DNA from: Hyphomicrobiales bacterium
GTDB taxonomy: Bacteria > Pseudomonadota > Alphaproteobacteria > Rhizobiales > Rhizobiaceae
Direction: 5' to 3'
Assembly (NCBI GenBank): GCA_900466575.1
Contig: UBMP01000009.1
Coordinates: 124,001-188,000, forward strand
Length of the DNA: 64,000 nucleotides
Numbering within the stretch: the first letter of the stretch is position 1; each line of letters starts with the position of its first letter. The position numbers and the translations under genes are program-made. Positions 1 to 7,379 of this stretch are shown one piece after another. The notes beneath the pieces were generated by a model that saw only the letters and a list, made by a program, of their open reading frames with translations, was not told the DNA's origin and made no database searches.

Positions 1-1066
1 CAAGTCCGAGATTCTGCACCAGCACGATGCGGATGCCGGTGAGGACGACGGGGAAGGCGAGCGGCATATCGACCTCGAAGAAGCGTTGCCACGTCGTCAT
101 GCCCATCCCGCGCGCCGCATCCCGCGCCTCTCGGGGCACGCTTTGGAGGCCGGCGACCGTGTTGGAGACCATGGGCAGCAACGAATATGCGAAGAGCGCG
201 ACGAAGGCGGGCGCGATGCCGATGCCGGCTATGCCGATCGCGGAAGCGCCCGGCACATGGGCGCCAATCCAGGCAAGCGGGGCGATCAGCAGGCCGAACA
301 GGGCCATAGAGGGGATGGTCTGCAGGATATTGAGGCTGTTCAGCAGCGTGGCGCGGATAGACCGGACCTGAAAACAGAGAATGCCGAGCGGAATCCCGAC
401 GACGGCCGCCACCGCCAGAGATCCGACTGCCAACAGCAGATGCACGCGCGCCTCACGCCAGAAGACATCGGCTCGATTCGCGTATTCGCGGAGGATCGAG
501 AGCGAATCCCAGGCCCCGGACCAGAGAAGCAGCCAGAGCGCACCGCCGGTGAGGGCAAGAAGGGCGAGCCGCCCCAGGGGCGACATCCGCAGGCGTACGC
601 TCGCATCTGCAAGCGCGATGGAAAAAGCAAAAGTCACGATCCAGAAGGACCCGCCCGGCGCTACACGCGCATAGCTGTTGGGGGGCGGAGTGAGAAACAC
701 CCCTGAGCGACCGACGGCCAAGGCAAGAACGGCAAGAGTGAGGGCGCAGACAATGAGGCGCAGCGCCGGTCGTGTGCGCAGGAGAAGAATGGCGGAAGCG
801 GCGATCACGACCGCCAGAACCAACCACGCCTCAAGCGGCGGGAGCGCAGACAGCAGCCACACCGGTTTTGCCGCAACGATGCGATTGGCCCGAAAGAGAC
901 TGAATGGCTGGAAGACGAGGCCGGCAGCCGCGATAGCGACAAGCAGCGCCCCGAGCCTGTCCGGCCCGGAGCGCCTGTTCACTTGAAACTCGGTGTCTGT
1001 ATGCCCCGACATCTCTTCCGCCAGATCCGACCCGGCCATGTCCGCCCGGCCCTTTCTGGCCGTCAT
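1..1066 (-). CDS. yehY: Osmoprotectant (glycine betaine type) ABC transporter permease, YehY-like, 3' part outside window
   Basis: The reading frame is open from the ATG at 1066 to the left edge, about 355 residues. The N-terminal half has several hydrophobic segments (for example LGALLVAIAAAGLVF and WLVLAVVIAASAILLL). The second half is a BPD_transp_1 permease domain that starts near LLLAVGSLAVAAVVGIPLG and reaches the coupling segment with ARDAARGMGMTTWQRFFEV. This long form with extra N-terminal helices matches the YehY/OsmW branch of betaine permeases. The start lies only 1 base after the stop of the binding-protein gene, so the two are co-transcribed. Later in-frame ATGs at 1039 and 1012 are possible starts. 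The family match is firm; the exact substrate is inferred. Confidence 0.85.
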   Translation of the reverse strand, partial: MTARKGRADMAGSDLAEEMSGHTDTEFQVNRRSGPDRLGALLVAIAAAGLVFQPFSLFRANRIVAAKPVWLLSALPPLEAWLVLAVVIAASAILLLRTRPALRLIVCALTLAVLALAVGRSGVFLTPPPNSYARVAPGGSFWIVTFAFSIALADASVRLRMSPLGRLALLALTGGALWLLLWSGAWDSLSILREYANRADVFWREARVHLLLAVGSLAVAAVVGIPLGILCFQVRSIRATLLNSLNILQTIPSMALFGLLIAPLAWIGAHVPGASAIGIAGIGIAPAFVALFAYSLLPMVSNTVAGLQSVPREARDAARGMGMTTWQRFFEVDMPLAFPVVLTGIRIVLVQNLGL

Positions 1067-1067
1067 C

Positions 1068-1985
1068 TTACTTGACGAAGCCGTGCGATGACAGGAAGTC
1101 CGCCGCAACCGTGTTCGCCGGCTCGCCGCCGACCTGAACACGACCGTTCAGCGTCTGCAGGGTCTGGAGGTCCAGCGCCTCGAAGATGGGTTTGAGGAGA
1201 TCGGCGATCTTCGGATATTGCTTCAGCTTCTCTTCACGGATGATCGGGGTGGGCAGGTAGACCGGCTGCACGCCCTTGTCGTCGTCCATCACCTTCAGAC
1301 CCGAGGGGGCGATGCCGCCATCCGTGCCATAGACCATGGCTGCATTGGCGCCGGAGGTCTGCTGGGCGGCTGCCGAAATCGTGGCTGCGGTGTCGCCGCC
1401 GGAGAGTGTGATCAACTGCTCCGGCTTCAGCTTGAAGCCATAGGCCTTTTCGAAGGCGGGCAGCGCCGAGGGCGAGGTCACGAATTCGGAGGAGGCTGCG
1501 AGCTTCACCTGCCCGCCCTTGGCGACATAGGCGCCGAAATCGGAGAGCTTGGCGAGCTTGTTGGCATCCGCCACATCGCCACGCACGGCAATCGCCCAGG
1601 TATTGTTGGCCTTCGCGGGCGTCAGCCAGACGATCTTGTTGGCGGCGTAGTCCAGTTCCTTCGCCTTCGCATAGCCCTCGTCCGCCTTGTTCCAGACCGG
1701 CAGATCGGCCTTGTTGAAGAAGAAGGCCGCGTTGCCGGTATATTCCGGATAGATGTCGATCTGGCCTTGCGTGATCGCCTGGCGAACAATGGGCGTGGCT
1801 CCGAGCTGGATCTTGCTCTCGACCGGAATGTTGTTGGCCTTCAGCACCTGCAGGATAATGTTGCCGAGCACGCCGCCTTCCGTGTCGATCTTCGACGAAA
1901 CGACGACGCTATCGGCGGCAACGCCTTGCGTGGCGGCAAATGCGGCGAGCGCGAGCGCGCCGGCGAATTTCAGGAGCCTGTTCAT
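1068..1985 (-). CDS. osmF: Osmoprotectant ABC transporter substrate-binding protein (OsmF/YehZ family)
   Basis: A 305-residue periplasmic binding protein that delivers an osmoprotectant such as glycine betaine to the YehY-type permease. Residues 1-23 form a signal peptide (MNRLLKFAGALALAAFAAT, cleavage near VAA-DS). The body is an OpuAC-type domain with typical features such as GQIDIYPEYTGN and a C-terminal GGEPANTVAADFL segment. The start at 1985 was chosen over an upstream in-frame ATG at 2060 because it begins the signal peptide and has a GGAAGGGAAG ribosome site just before it. It is the first gene of a minus-strand operon that continues leftwards out of the window; the ATPase partner is not visible. 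Confidence 0.88.
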   Translation of the reverse strand: MNRLLKFAGALALAAFAATQGVAADSVVVSSKIDTEGGVLGNIILQVLKANNIPVESKIQLGATPIVRQAITQGQIDIYPEYTGNAAFFFNKADLPVWNKADEGYAKAKELDYAANKIVWLTPAKANNTWAIAVRGDVADANKLAKLSDFGAYVAKGGQVKLAASSEFVTSPSALPAFEKAYGFKLKPEQLITLSGGDTAATISAAAQQTSGANAAMVYGTDGGIAPSGLKVMDDDKGVQPVYLPTPIIREEKLKQYPKIADLLKPIFEALDLQTLQTLNGRVQVGGEPANTVAADFLSSHGFVK

Positions 1986-2327
1986 GGTGTCTTCCCTTCC
2001 TCTCACCGCTGCCTGGGGCCGGTGACCGATAGCAGCGTGTGTCCCAACAGTTTTCAGCATTTTGGCTTACGGTCATGACAATGATCGTCAGCCGCCAAGG
2101 TTCCCCGGCAACGGACGTATTCGTGATTTCACGATAGGTCGCCTTGCTGCCAAAGATTGGCAGGAGTGATTACGAAGAAACGGGCGCATCCGTTCAATCG
2201 ACGCTGACGTTTTCCTGAAAAGGGTTTTTCGGGGAGCCAATACTCCACTTTGTTGCAATGCAGCATTTGCATGGCTGCGATGCAATATCAGCGCTGGCGA
2301 TGGCCGCGGGATTTGATATCTTCAACT

Positions 2328-2482
2328 CATCGAAGCGCGGCACCTCCTCCCGCCCGTTTCGACGGTCAGGCTCTCTCTCCTCCCGAAGGGCCTGAAAATA
2401 GAGCAGCGGCACTCCTCCTCCCAGTCGCTGTTCTGAATTTCGAGAAGCCTGCCGCACCTCCTCCCGCGGCAGGCTTTTTCGT
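2328..2482 (+). ncRNA. Probable trans-acting small RNA with four anti-Shine-Dalgarno hairpin loops (alpha-r14-like)
   Basis: Four consecutive hairpins fill this stretch and each loop carries a CCTCC/CCTCCTCC motif complementary to ribosome binding sites. Hairpin 1 spans 2331-2361 with CACCTCCTCC. Hairpin 2 has TCAGGC (2366-2371) paired with GCCTGA (2390-2395). Hairpin 3 has AGAGCAGCG (2400-2408) paired with CGCTGTTCT (2426-2434), allowing one G-U. Hairpin 4 is the terminator with loop ACCTCCTCCC. The arrangement resembles the rhizobial alpha-r14 family and Rhodobacter cuckoo RNAs, which expose CCUCC loops. No protein frame explains it. The 5' end is a guess, placed just before hairpin 1; no clear promoter was identified. 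Nearby genes are not obviously related. Confidence 0.7.
2446..2482 (+). terminator. Intrinsic terminator of the small RNA
   Basis: A perfect 10-bp stem, AGCCTGCCGC (2446-2455) with GCGGCAGGCT (2466-2475), closes a 10-base loop ACCTCCTCCC and is followed by a T run (2475-2479) and further T-rich bases. The orientation fits a plus-strand transcript although no plus-strand protein gene precedes it, which supports the small RNA call. Confidence 0.8.
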
Positions 2483-2518
2483 TTCTGCTCTCCAAAATCT
2501 TCGAGAGTCCACTTGGCA

Positions 2519-2649
2519 CCCCCTCATCCGGCCCTTCGGGCCACCTTCTCCCCGGTGGGGAGAAGCGGGAATTCGCCGCAGCGTTGCCATTCCTCCTCGC
2601 CCCTTCGGGGGGAGGTCTGCCGAGCGAAGCGGAGGCAGGGTGAGGGGAA
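2519..2649. repeat. Dispersed rhizobial intergenic repeat, copy 1
   Basis: This begins CCCCCTCATCCGGCCC, contains the nested inverted repeats CCCTTCGGG and CTTCTCCCCGGTGGGGAG, and ends GAAGCGGAGGCAGGGTGAGGGG. The same two-arm structure recurs near 16.65, 52.46 and 63.25 kb, with a left-arm-only inverted variant near 7.2 kb. It lies between the small RNA and the WGR gene. Short open frames across it are artefacts of its composition. Confidence 0.8.
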
Positions 2650-2750
2650 GCCGAGGTTAAAAACAGTCGCTGTCCTGTGCCGAGGTCATCAGCAGCGTGA
2701 ATCGGTCTAAACAATTGGATTCATAAGTGTCATTGGACGCGGGAGTCGCG

Positions 2751-3011
2751 ATGAGCGATTCTTCGCGCATGACGATGAATTCCGACGATATCTATCTGGA
2801 ACGGCGCGATGCCGCGAAAAACATGGCGCGTTTCTACTGCCTTTCCATCGAACCGACGCTGTTCGGCGATGTCCGGCTGCGCAGGCATTGGGGGCGGATC
2901 GGGACGCGCGGGCAGGTGAAGCTACATGATTTCGCCAAACGCGAGGAGGCGGCAGCGCTGTTTGCTCGCGTGCTGCGAGCCAAGCGCCAGCGGGGCTATG
3001 GCAAGGCGTGA
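2751..3011 (+). CDS. Small WGR-domain protein
   Basis: An 86-residue protein that is almost entirely one WGR domain. The landmark is RRHWGRIGTRGQVKLHDFA, preceded by NMARFYCLSIEPTLFGDVRL. WGR domains in poly(ADP-ribose) polymerases and some bacterial proteins bind nucleic acid; stand-alone copies like this are common in rhizobia and have no settled role. The ATG at 2751 was chosen because GGGAG sits five bases upstream; an in-frame GTG at 2727 lacks such a site. It is a single gene, convergent with idhA across a shared terminator. Confidence 0.8.
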   Translation: MSDSSRMTMNSDDIYLERRDAAKNMARFYCLSIEPTLFGDVRLRRHWGRIGTRGQVKLHDFAKREEAAALFARVLRAKRQRGYGKA

Positions 3012-3027
3012 AGTGGGCATGAAAAAG

Positions 3028-3057
3028 CCTGCGCGGGATTTTTGTCCGCGCAGGTTT
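3028..3057. terminator. Bidirectional terminator between the WGR gene and idhA
   Basis: A 9-bp perfect stem CCTGCGCGG (3028-3036) / CCGCGCAGG (3046-3054) has an A run on its left (AAAAAG) and Ts on its right, so it can terminate transcripts from both convergent genes. Confidence 0.8.
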
Positions 3058-3079
3058 CTGTCATGCATCAATCGATCAA

Positions 3080-4072
3080 TCAGGCGAGCGTGACCCGCTT
3101 GCCGGTCTTGGCGCTTTCGAGTGCTGCATCGGCCAGCTGCAGCGCCTTGAGGCCATCCGTGCCGGTCGGGCTGATGGCAGCGCCGTCGACGATGGCCGCG
3201 ATGAAGGCGGCGATTTCGTTGGCATAGGCTTCCGTGTAGCGCGTCATGAAGAAATCATGCAGCGGCGGGCGAGTGTAGCCTTCGCCATTGGCGATCTCGA
3301 TGGAAACGGCGCGCTGGTTTTCGGCAGACACGACGCCCTTCGAGCCATGGACCTCGATGCGCTGGTCGTAGCCATAGGTGGCGCGGCGGGAGTTGGAGAT
3401 GACGGCCTGCTTGCCGGATTTGGTTTCCAGAATGACAGTGACGCTGTCGAAATCGCCGGCCTTGCCGATTTCCGGATCGACGAGGACTGCGGCATGGGCG
3501 GAGACAGAGGCCACCTCTTCGCCGAGCAGGAAGCGCGCCATGTCAAAATCGTGGATCGTCATGTCGCGGAAGATGCCGCCGGAACGCTTGATATATTCCA
3601 CCGGCGGGGCGCCCGGATCGCGCGAGGTGATCGTCACCATTTCGACCGCGCCGATCTTGCCATCGGCAATCGCCTTGCGCACAGCCATGAAATGCGGGTC
3701 GAAGCGGCGGTTGAAGCCGACCATGAGCTTGGCCTTGGTTTCCTCGACGACCTTGATGCAGTCGCGTACGCGGGCAACGTCCAGATCGACCGGCTTTTCG
3801 CAGAAGATCGCCTTGCCGGCGCGGGCAAAGCGCTCGATCAGGTCGGCATGCGTGTCGGTTGGCGTGCAGATGATGACGGCGTCGATATCGGCGGACTTCT
3901 CGATCGCCTCGATGGTGCGGACATCGCAGCCATAGGTCTTGGCGATCGCGTTGGCCGCTTCCGCGAAGGGATCGGCAACGGCGACGAGCTTGGCATCCGC
4001 ATTGCCGGCAACGGCTTTCGCATGGACCTTGCCGATGCGGCCGGCGCCCAGAAGTCCGAATTTCACAGTCAT
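3080..4072 (-). CDS. idhA: myo-Inositol 2-dehydrogenase (Gfo/Idh/MocA family)
   Basis: A 330-residue NAD-dependent dehydrogenase that oxidises myo-inositol to 2-keto-myo-inositol (scyllo-inosose), the first step of inositol catabolism. The N-terminal Rossmann fold has GAGRIG at residues 9-14. The catalytic lysine lies in CEKP (K93), and the aspartate/histidine pair of the inositol dehydrogenase branch is in FRDMTIHDFD (D170, H174). Length and motifs match IolG/IdhA. It is divergent from the RpiR-family regulator at 4300, and the remaining pathway genes iolC, iolD, iolE and iolB follow downstream of that regulator, which strongly supports the assignment. Confidence 0.95.
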   Translation of the reverse strand: MTVKFGLLGAGRIGKVHAKAVAGNADAKLVAVADPFAEAANAIAKTYGCDVRTIEAIEKSADIDAVIICTPTDTHADLIERFARAGKAIFCEKPVDLDVARVRDCIKVVEETKAKLMVGFNRRFDPHFMAVRKAIADGKIGAVEMVTITSRDPGAPPVEYIKRSGGIFRDMTIHDFDMARFLLGEEVASVSAHAAVLVDPEIGKAGDFDSVTVILETKSGKQAVISNSRRATYGYDQRIEVHGSKGVVSAENQRAVSIEIANGEGYTRPPLHDFFMTRYTEAYANEIAAFIAAIVDGAAISPTGTDGLKALQLADAALESAKTGKRVTLA

Positions 4073-4299
4073 GAGTGTGCTCCCGAAAGTGTCAGTTTGT
4101 TTGCTGCAAAGCCGGCAGACGCATGAGGCGCTTTTCCGGAATTGCCGATCCGAAATGGAACGAAGATTTCATTTGCATGCTCATAAAGGAATGTCTGGTT
4201 TCAAACAACGGGTCTCGCATGAATTTTGGAAGAGGCAGTTGCCGAATTCCATTTTTGGCATAAACATTCCATCATTGAGTGGGGATATGGAGAACTGAT
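4073..4299. promoter_or_regulatory. idhA-iolR divergent control region with degenerate IolR-type site
   Basis: A 227-bp AT-richer spacer between the divergent idhA and iolR starts. The S. meliloti IolR consensus is GGAA-N6-TTCC. The best match here is GGAA-CGAAGA-TTTC at 4157-4170, with one mismatch. A second partial dyad, TTGCC...GGCA, surrounds 4240-4260. A GGAGA ribosome site at 4289-4293 precedes the TTG start of iolR. The promoters themselves are not clear. Confidence 0.45.
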
Positions 4300-5157
4300 T
4301 TGCCGGACATAAGCGAAACTGGCGCTTTGCCGCCGGCGGATTTCGAGAGCCTGAAGGCTCAGGTGGTCGGCAACCATGTGAAGCTGCCGAAGCGGCTGAA
4401 ACAGGCGGCCGCCTACGCGCTGGACAATCCCGACGAGATCGCCTTCGGCACGGCGGCGAGCATCGCGCAGGCCGCCTCCGTCCAGCCTTCGACATTGGTG
4501 CGGCTGGCCCATCAGTTTGGCTACGAGGGCTTCTCGCATTTCCAGACAATCTTCAAGGAGCGGCTAAGGCTTCGGACGCCCTCCTATGAGGAGCGGCTGA
4601 CGCAGATCGAGAAATCCGGCGATGCGGCGCCCGAAGCCGCTCTTCTGCATGGATTCTTTGGTGCTGCGCGCTCGTCCATCATCAAGATGGAAGAGGCGAT
4701 CCGCGAAGAGGATTTCAAGCGCGCCATCGAGGTTCTAGGCGCGGCGGACACGATCTATCTGATCGCCAAGCGCCGCTCCTATTCGCTGACGGCGCATCTC
4801 GCTTACGCTTTCTCCAAGCTCGGCATTCGCCACCAGATGGTCGCCTCGACCAACGGCGTCGATATGGAGACCGTGCAATTCGCCCGACCGTCCGATGCGG
4901 CGCTGGCGATTTCCTTTTCGCCCTACGCCGCTGAAAGTCTGGAGCATGCCCGTGCGCTGCATGCGCAGGGCGTGCCGCTGGTCTCGATCACCGATTCCGC
5001 CTTCTCGCCGCTCGCCTCGATTTCCACGCTGTGGTTCGAGGTGGCAGAGGCCGATTTTGCCGGCTTCCGGTCTCTTTCGGCCTCCATGGCGCTGACGATG
5101 GCGCTTTCCGTCGGTATCGCGGAATATCGCCGGCATCAACAGAATGAGCCGGAATAA
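4300..5157 (+). CDS. iolR: RpiR-family transcriptional regulator of inositol catabolism
   Basis: A protein of about 285 residues with an N-terminal RpiR helix-turn-helix (ASIAQAASVQPSTLVRLAHQ, near residues 50-75) and a C-terminal SIS sugar-phosphate-binding domain (AADTIYLIAKRRSYSLTAHL; later ALAISFSPYAAESLE). In rhizobia, IolR represses the iol genes until an inositol intermediate binds the SIS domain. The gene sits between idhA and iolC, and a perfect GGAA-N6-TTCC operator follows it at 5162. The TTG at 4300 is preferred because GGAGA lies six bases upstream; a GTG at 4279 in the same frame is the alternative. Confidence 0.9.
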   Translation: MPDISETGALPPADFESLKAQVVGNHVKLPKRLKQAAAYALDNPDEIAFGTAASIAQAASVQPSTLVRLAHQFGYEGFSHFQTIFKERLRLRTPSYEERLTQIEKSGDAAPEAALLHGFFGAARSSIIKMEEAIREEDFKRAIEVLGAADTIYLIAKRRSYSLTAHLAYAFSKLGIRHQMVASTNGVDMETVQFARPSDAALAISFSPYAAESLEHARALHAQGVPLVSITDSAFSPLASISTLWFEVAEADFAGFRSLSASMALTMALSVGIAEYRRHQQNEPE

Positions 5158-5161
5158 ATTT

Positions 5162-5207
5162 GGAATATAAATTCCGAATTGACAGGTTTATGGTTTTTGT
5201 GTTTCAT
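5162..5207 (+). promoter_or_regulatory. IolR operator and promoter of iolC operon
   Basis: GGAA-TATAAA-TTCC at 5162-5175 is an exact match to the GGAA-N6-TTCC IolR consensus described for S. meliloti. Three bases after it, TTGACA at 5179-5184 is a strong -35 element, with TTTCAT about 17 bases further as a weak -10. The operator abuts the -35, which fits repression by blocking polymerase. Confidence 0.75.
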
Positions 5208-5257
5208 CCGGCGCAAACGACCCGAAGGTCTAGAATAATAACCTAGTGGAGGACCGC

Positions 5258-7195
5258 ATGCCGCGCCTGGAACCCGGCTTCAAGCCAGAAGCTGCACTCG
5301 ACGTCATCACCATCGGCCGCTCCTCCGTCGACATTTACGGCCAGCAGATCGGCGCGCGGCTGGAAGACACGGTCAGCTTTGCCCGCTCGGTCGGCGGCTG
5401 CCCGGCGAACATTGCCATCGGCACGGCGCGGCTGGGGCTGAAATCGGCCATCATCACCGGCGTTGGCGACGAGCAGATGGGCTCCTTCATCAAGGAACAT
5501 CTGGCGCGCGAGGGCGTGGAAACGAAGGGCATCAGGACCGACCCGACGCGGCTGACCGCGCTCGTGCTCCTCGGCGTCGAAAACGACAAGACTTTCCCGA
5601 CGATCTTCTATCGCGAAAACTGCGCCGACATGTCGATCACGGAAGACGACGTGAACGAGGACTTCATCAAGTCCGCCCGCGCCGTGCTCGTCACCGGCAC
5701 GCATTTTTCCAAGCCGAACACCGAAGCCGCGCAGAAGAAGGCAATCCGCATCGCAAAGGCCAATGGCGCCAAGGTGATCTTCGACATCGATTATCGCCCC
5801 AACCTCTGGGGCCTTGCCGGCCACCGGGCGGGCGAGGAGCGCTACATTGCCTCGGACGCCGTTTCCAGCCGTCTCAAGCCGGTTCTGGCCGAATGCGATC
5901 TCATCGTCGGTACGGAAGAGGAAGTGTTGATTGCCTCGGGCGAGGGCGATCTTCTCGCGGCGCTCAAGACCATCCGCGCATCGTCGTCGGCCACCATCGT
6001 TCTCAAGCGTGGCCCGATGGGCTGCATCGTCTATGACGGGGCGATCCCGGACGATCTGGAACAGGGCATCGTGGGGCAGGGCTTCCCCATCGAGGTCTAT
6101 AACACGCTCGGCGCCGGCGACAGTTTCATGTCCGGCTTCCTGCGCGGCTGGCTGAAGGGCGAGGAACACAAGACATCGGCCACCTGGGCCAATGCCTGTG
6201 GGGCCTTTGCCGTCTCGCGCCTGCTCTGCTCGCCGGAAATCCCGACCTTCACCGAGCTGCAATTTTTCCTGAAACATGGCAGCAAGGAACACGCGCTGCG
6301 CAAGGACGCGGACCTCAATCACGTCCATTGGGCGACGACCCGCTCCCCGCGCGACATCCCGCTTCTGATGGCGCTCGCCATCGATCATCGTTCGCAGCTG
6401 GTCGATGTGGCCCGCGAGCTGGGTGTTCCGGAGACACGCATCCCCGCCTTCAAGCGTCTCGCTGTCGCGGCTGCCGCGCGCGTCGCCAAGGGCCGGCCTG
6501 GCTATGGCATGCTGATCGACGAACGCTTCGGCCGTGATGCCTTCTTTGATGCGATGAAGCAGAACTTCACCTGGATCGGCCGTCCGGTCGAACTGCCGGG
6601 CTCGAAGCCGCTGAAGTTCGAATTCTCGCAGGATATCGGCTCGCAGCTCGTCGCCTGGCCGGTCGAGCATTGCATCAAGTGCCTCTGCTTCTATCATCCG
6701 GACGACCCGGCAGCCCTCAAGGCCGAGCAGCAGGAGAAGCTGAAGAGCCTCTTCGAGGCCGCCCGAACGGTGGGTCGCGAATTGCTGATCGAAATCATTG
6801 CGGGCAAGAACGGCCCGCTGAACGATGACACCATTGCGAGGGCCATGCGCGAGCTTTACGATCTCGGCATCAAGCCCGACTGGTGGAAGCTGGAGCCGCA
6901 GGCTTCGGAGGCCGCCTGGGCGAAGATCGAGGCGGTGATTGCGGAATTCGATCCTTTCTGCCGCGGCATCGTGCTGCTCGGGCTGGAAGCACCGGCGGCG
7001 GAGCTGGAAAAGGCTTTCGCGGCAACGCTGGTGGCCCCTTCGGTCAAGGGCTTCGCGGTCGGCCGCACGATCTTTGCGGATGCGGCGCGGCAATGGCTGG
7101 GCGGCAAGATGGACGACGAGGCGGCGATTGCCGACATGGCGTCGCGGTTCGAAGGGCTGACAAAGGCCTGGTTGAAAACGCGTGGAGTTGAGTAA
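5258..7195 (+). CDS. iolC: Bifunctional 5-dehydro-2-deoxygluconokinase / DUF2090 (aldolase-like) fusion protein
   Basis: A 645-residue two-domain protein. Residues 1 to about 325 form a PfkB-family sugar kinase, with SVGGCPANIAIGTARLGL near the N-terminus and the catalytic NTLGAGDSFMSGF near residue 285, which phosphorylates 2-deoxy-5-keto-gluconate. From about residue 340 a DUF2090 domain follows (LLMALAIDHRSQLVDVA, GMLIDERFG), related to class I-type aldolases. It may supply the aldolase step, since no separate iolJ is present here. The start at 5258 has GGAGGA five bases upstream. It is first in the operon iolC-iolD-iolE-iolB. The fusion is common in alpha- and some beta-proteobacteria. 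Confidence 0.93.
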   Translation: MPRLEPGFKPEAALDVITIGRSSVDIYGQQIGARLEDTVSFARSVGGCPANIAIGTARLGLKSAIITGVGDEQMGSFIKEHLAREGVETKGIRTDPTRLTALVLLGVENDKTFPTIFYRENCADMSITEDDVNEDFIKSARAVLVTGTHFSKPNTEAAQKKAIRIAKANGAKVIFDIDYRPNLWGLAGHRAGEERYIASDAVSSRLKPVLAECDLIVGTEEEVLIASGEGDLLAALKTIRASSSATIVLKRGPMGCIVYDGAIPDDLEQGIVGQGFPIEVYNTLGAGDSFMSGFLRGWLKGEEHKTSATWANACGAFAVSRLLCSPEIPTFTELQFFLKHGSKEHALRKDADLNHVHWATTRSPRDIPLLMALAIDHRSQLVDVARELGVPETRIPAFKRLAVAAAARVAKGRPGYGMLIDERFGRDAFFDAMKQNFTWIGRPVELPGSKPLKFEFSQDIGSQLVAWPVEHCIKCLCFYHPDDPAALKAEQQEKLKSLFEAARTVGRELLIEIIAGKNGPLNDDTIARAMRELYDLGIKPDWWKLEPQASEAAWAKIEAVIAEFDPFCRGIVLLGLEAPAAELEKAFAATLVAPSVKGFAVGRTIFADAARQWLGGKMDDEAAIADMASRFEGLTKAWLKTRGVE

Positions 7196-7327
7196 CCCCT
7201 TCTCCCCACTGGGGAGAAGGTGGCCCGAAGGGTCGGATGAGGGGGGAGCCGCAGGCGTTGGAGCAAGCGGTAGCCCCCTCATCGCCTCGCGAAGCTCGGC
7301 ACTTCTCCCCGTGGGGGAGAAGGGGGG
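7196..7327. repeat. Dispersed intergenic repeat between iolC and iolD (inverted left arms)
   Basis: This reads CCCCTTCTCCCC...GGGGAGAAGG, GGCCCGAAGGGTCGGATGAGGGG, the reverse complement of the left arm of the 2.5-kb repeat. A second, partly forward segment follows (CCCCCTCATCGCCTCGC ... CTTCTCCCCGTGGGGGAGAAGG). It fills the iolC-iolD gap, giving strong RNA structure inside the operon. Confidence 0.75.
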
Positions 7328-7379
7328 AGCAAGCGGATCGGGCAGTGACAAGAAGAATGGACGTTTTCGGGAGGCCAAG

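Noticed and set aside
2519-2649. Several small proteins encoded in the CCCCTCATCC repeat
   Set aside because: Similar frames recur in every copy of the repeat on both strands and lack ribosome sites, so they reflect the repeat rather than genes.
7182-7379. An N-terminal extension of IolD by 66 residues
   Set aside because: The extension overlaps the iolC end and is translated repeat sequence; the GGGAGG site and conserved start are at 7380.
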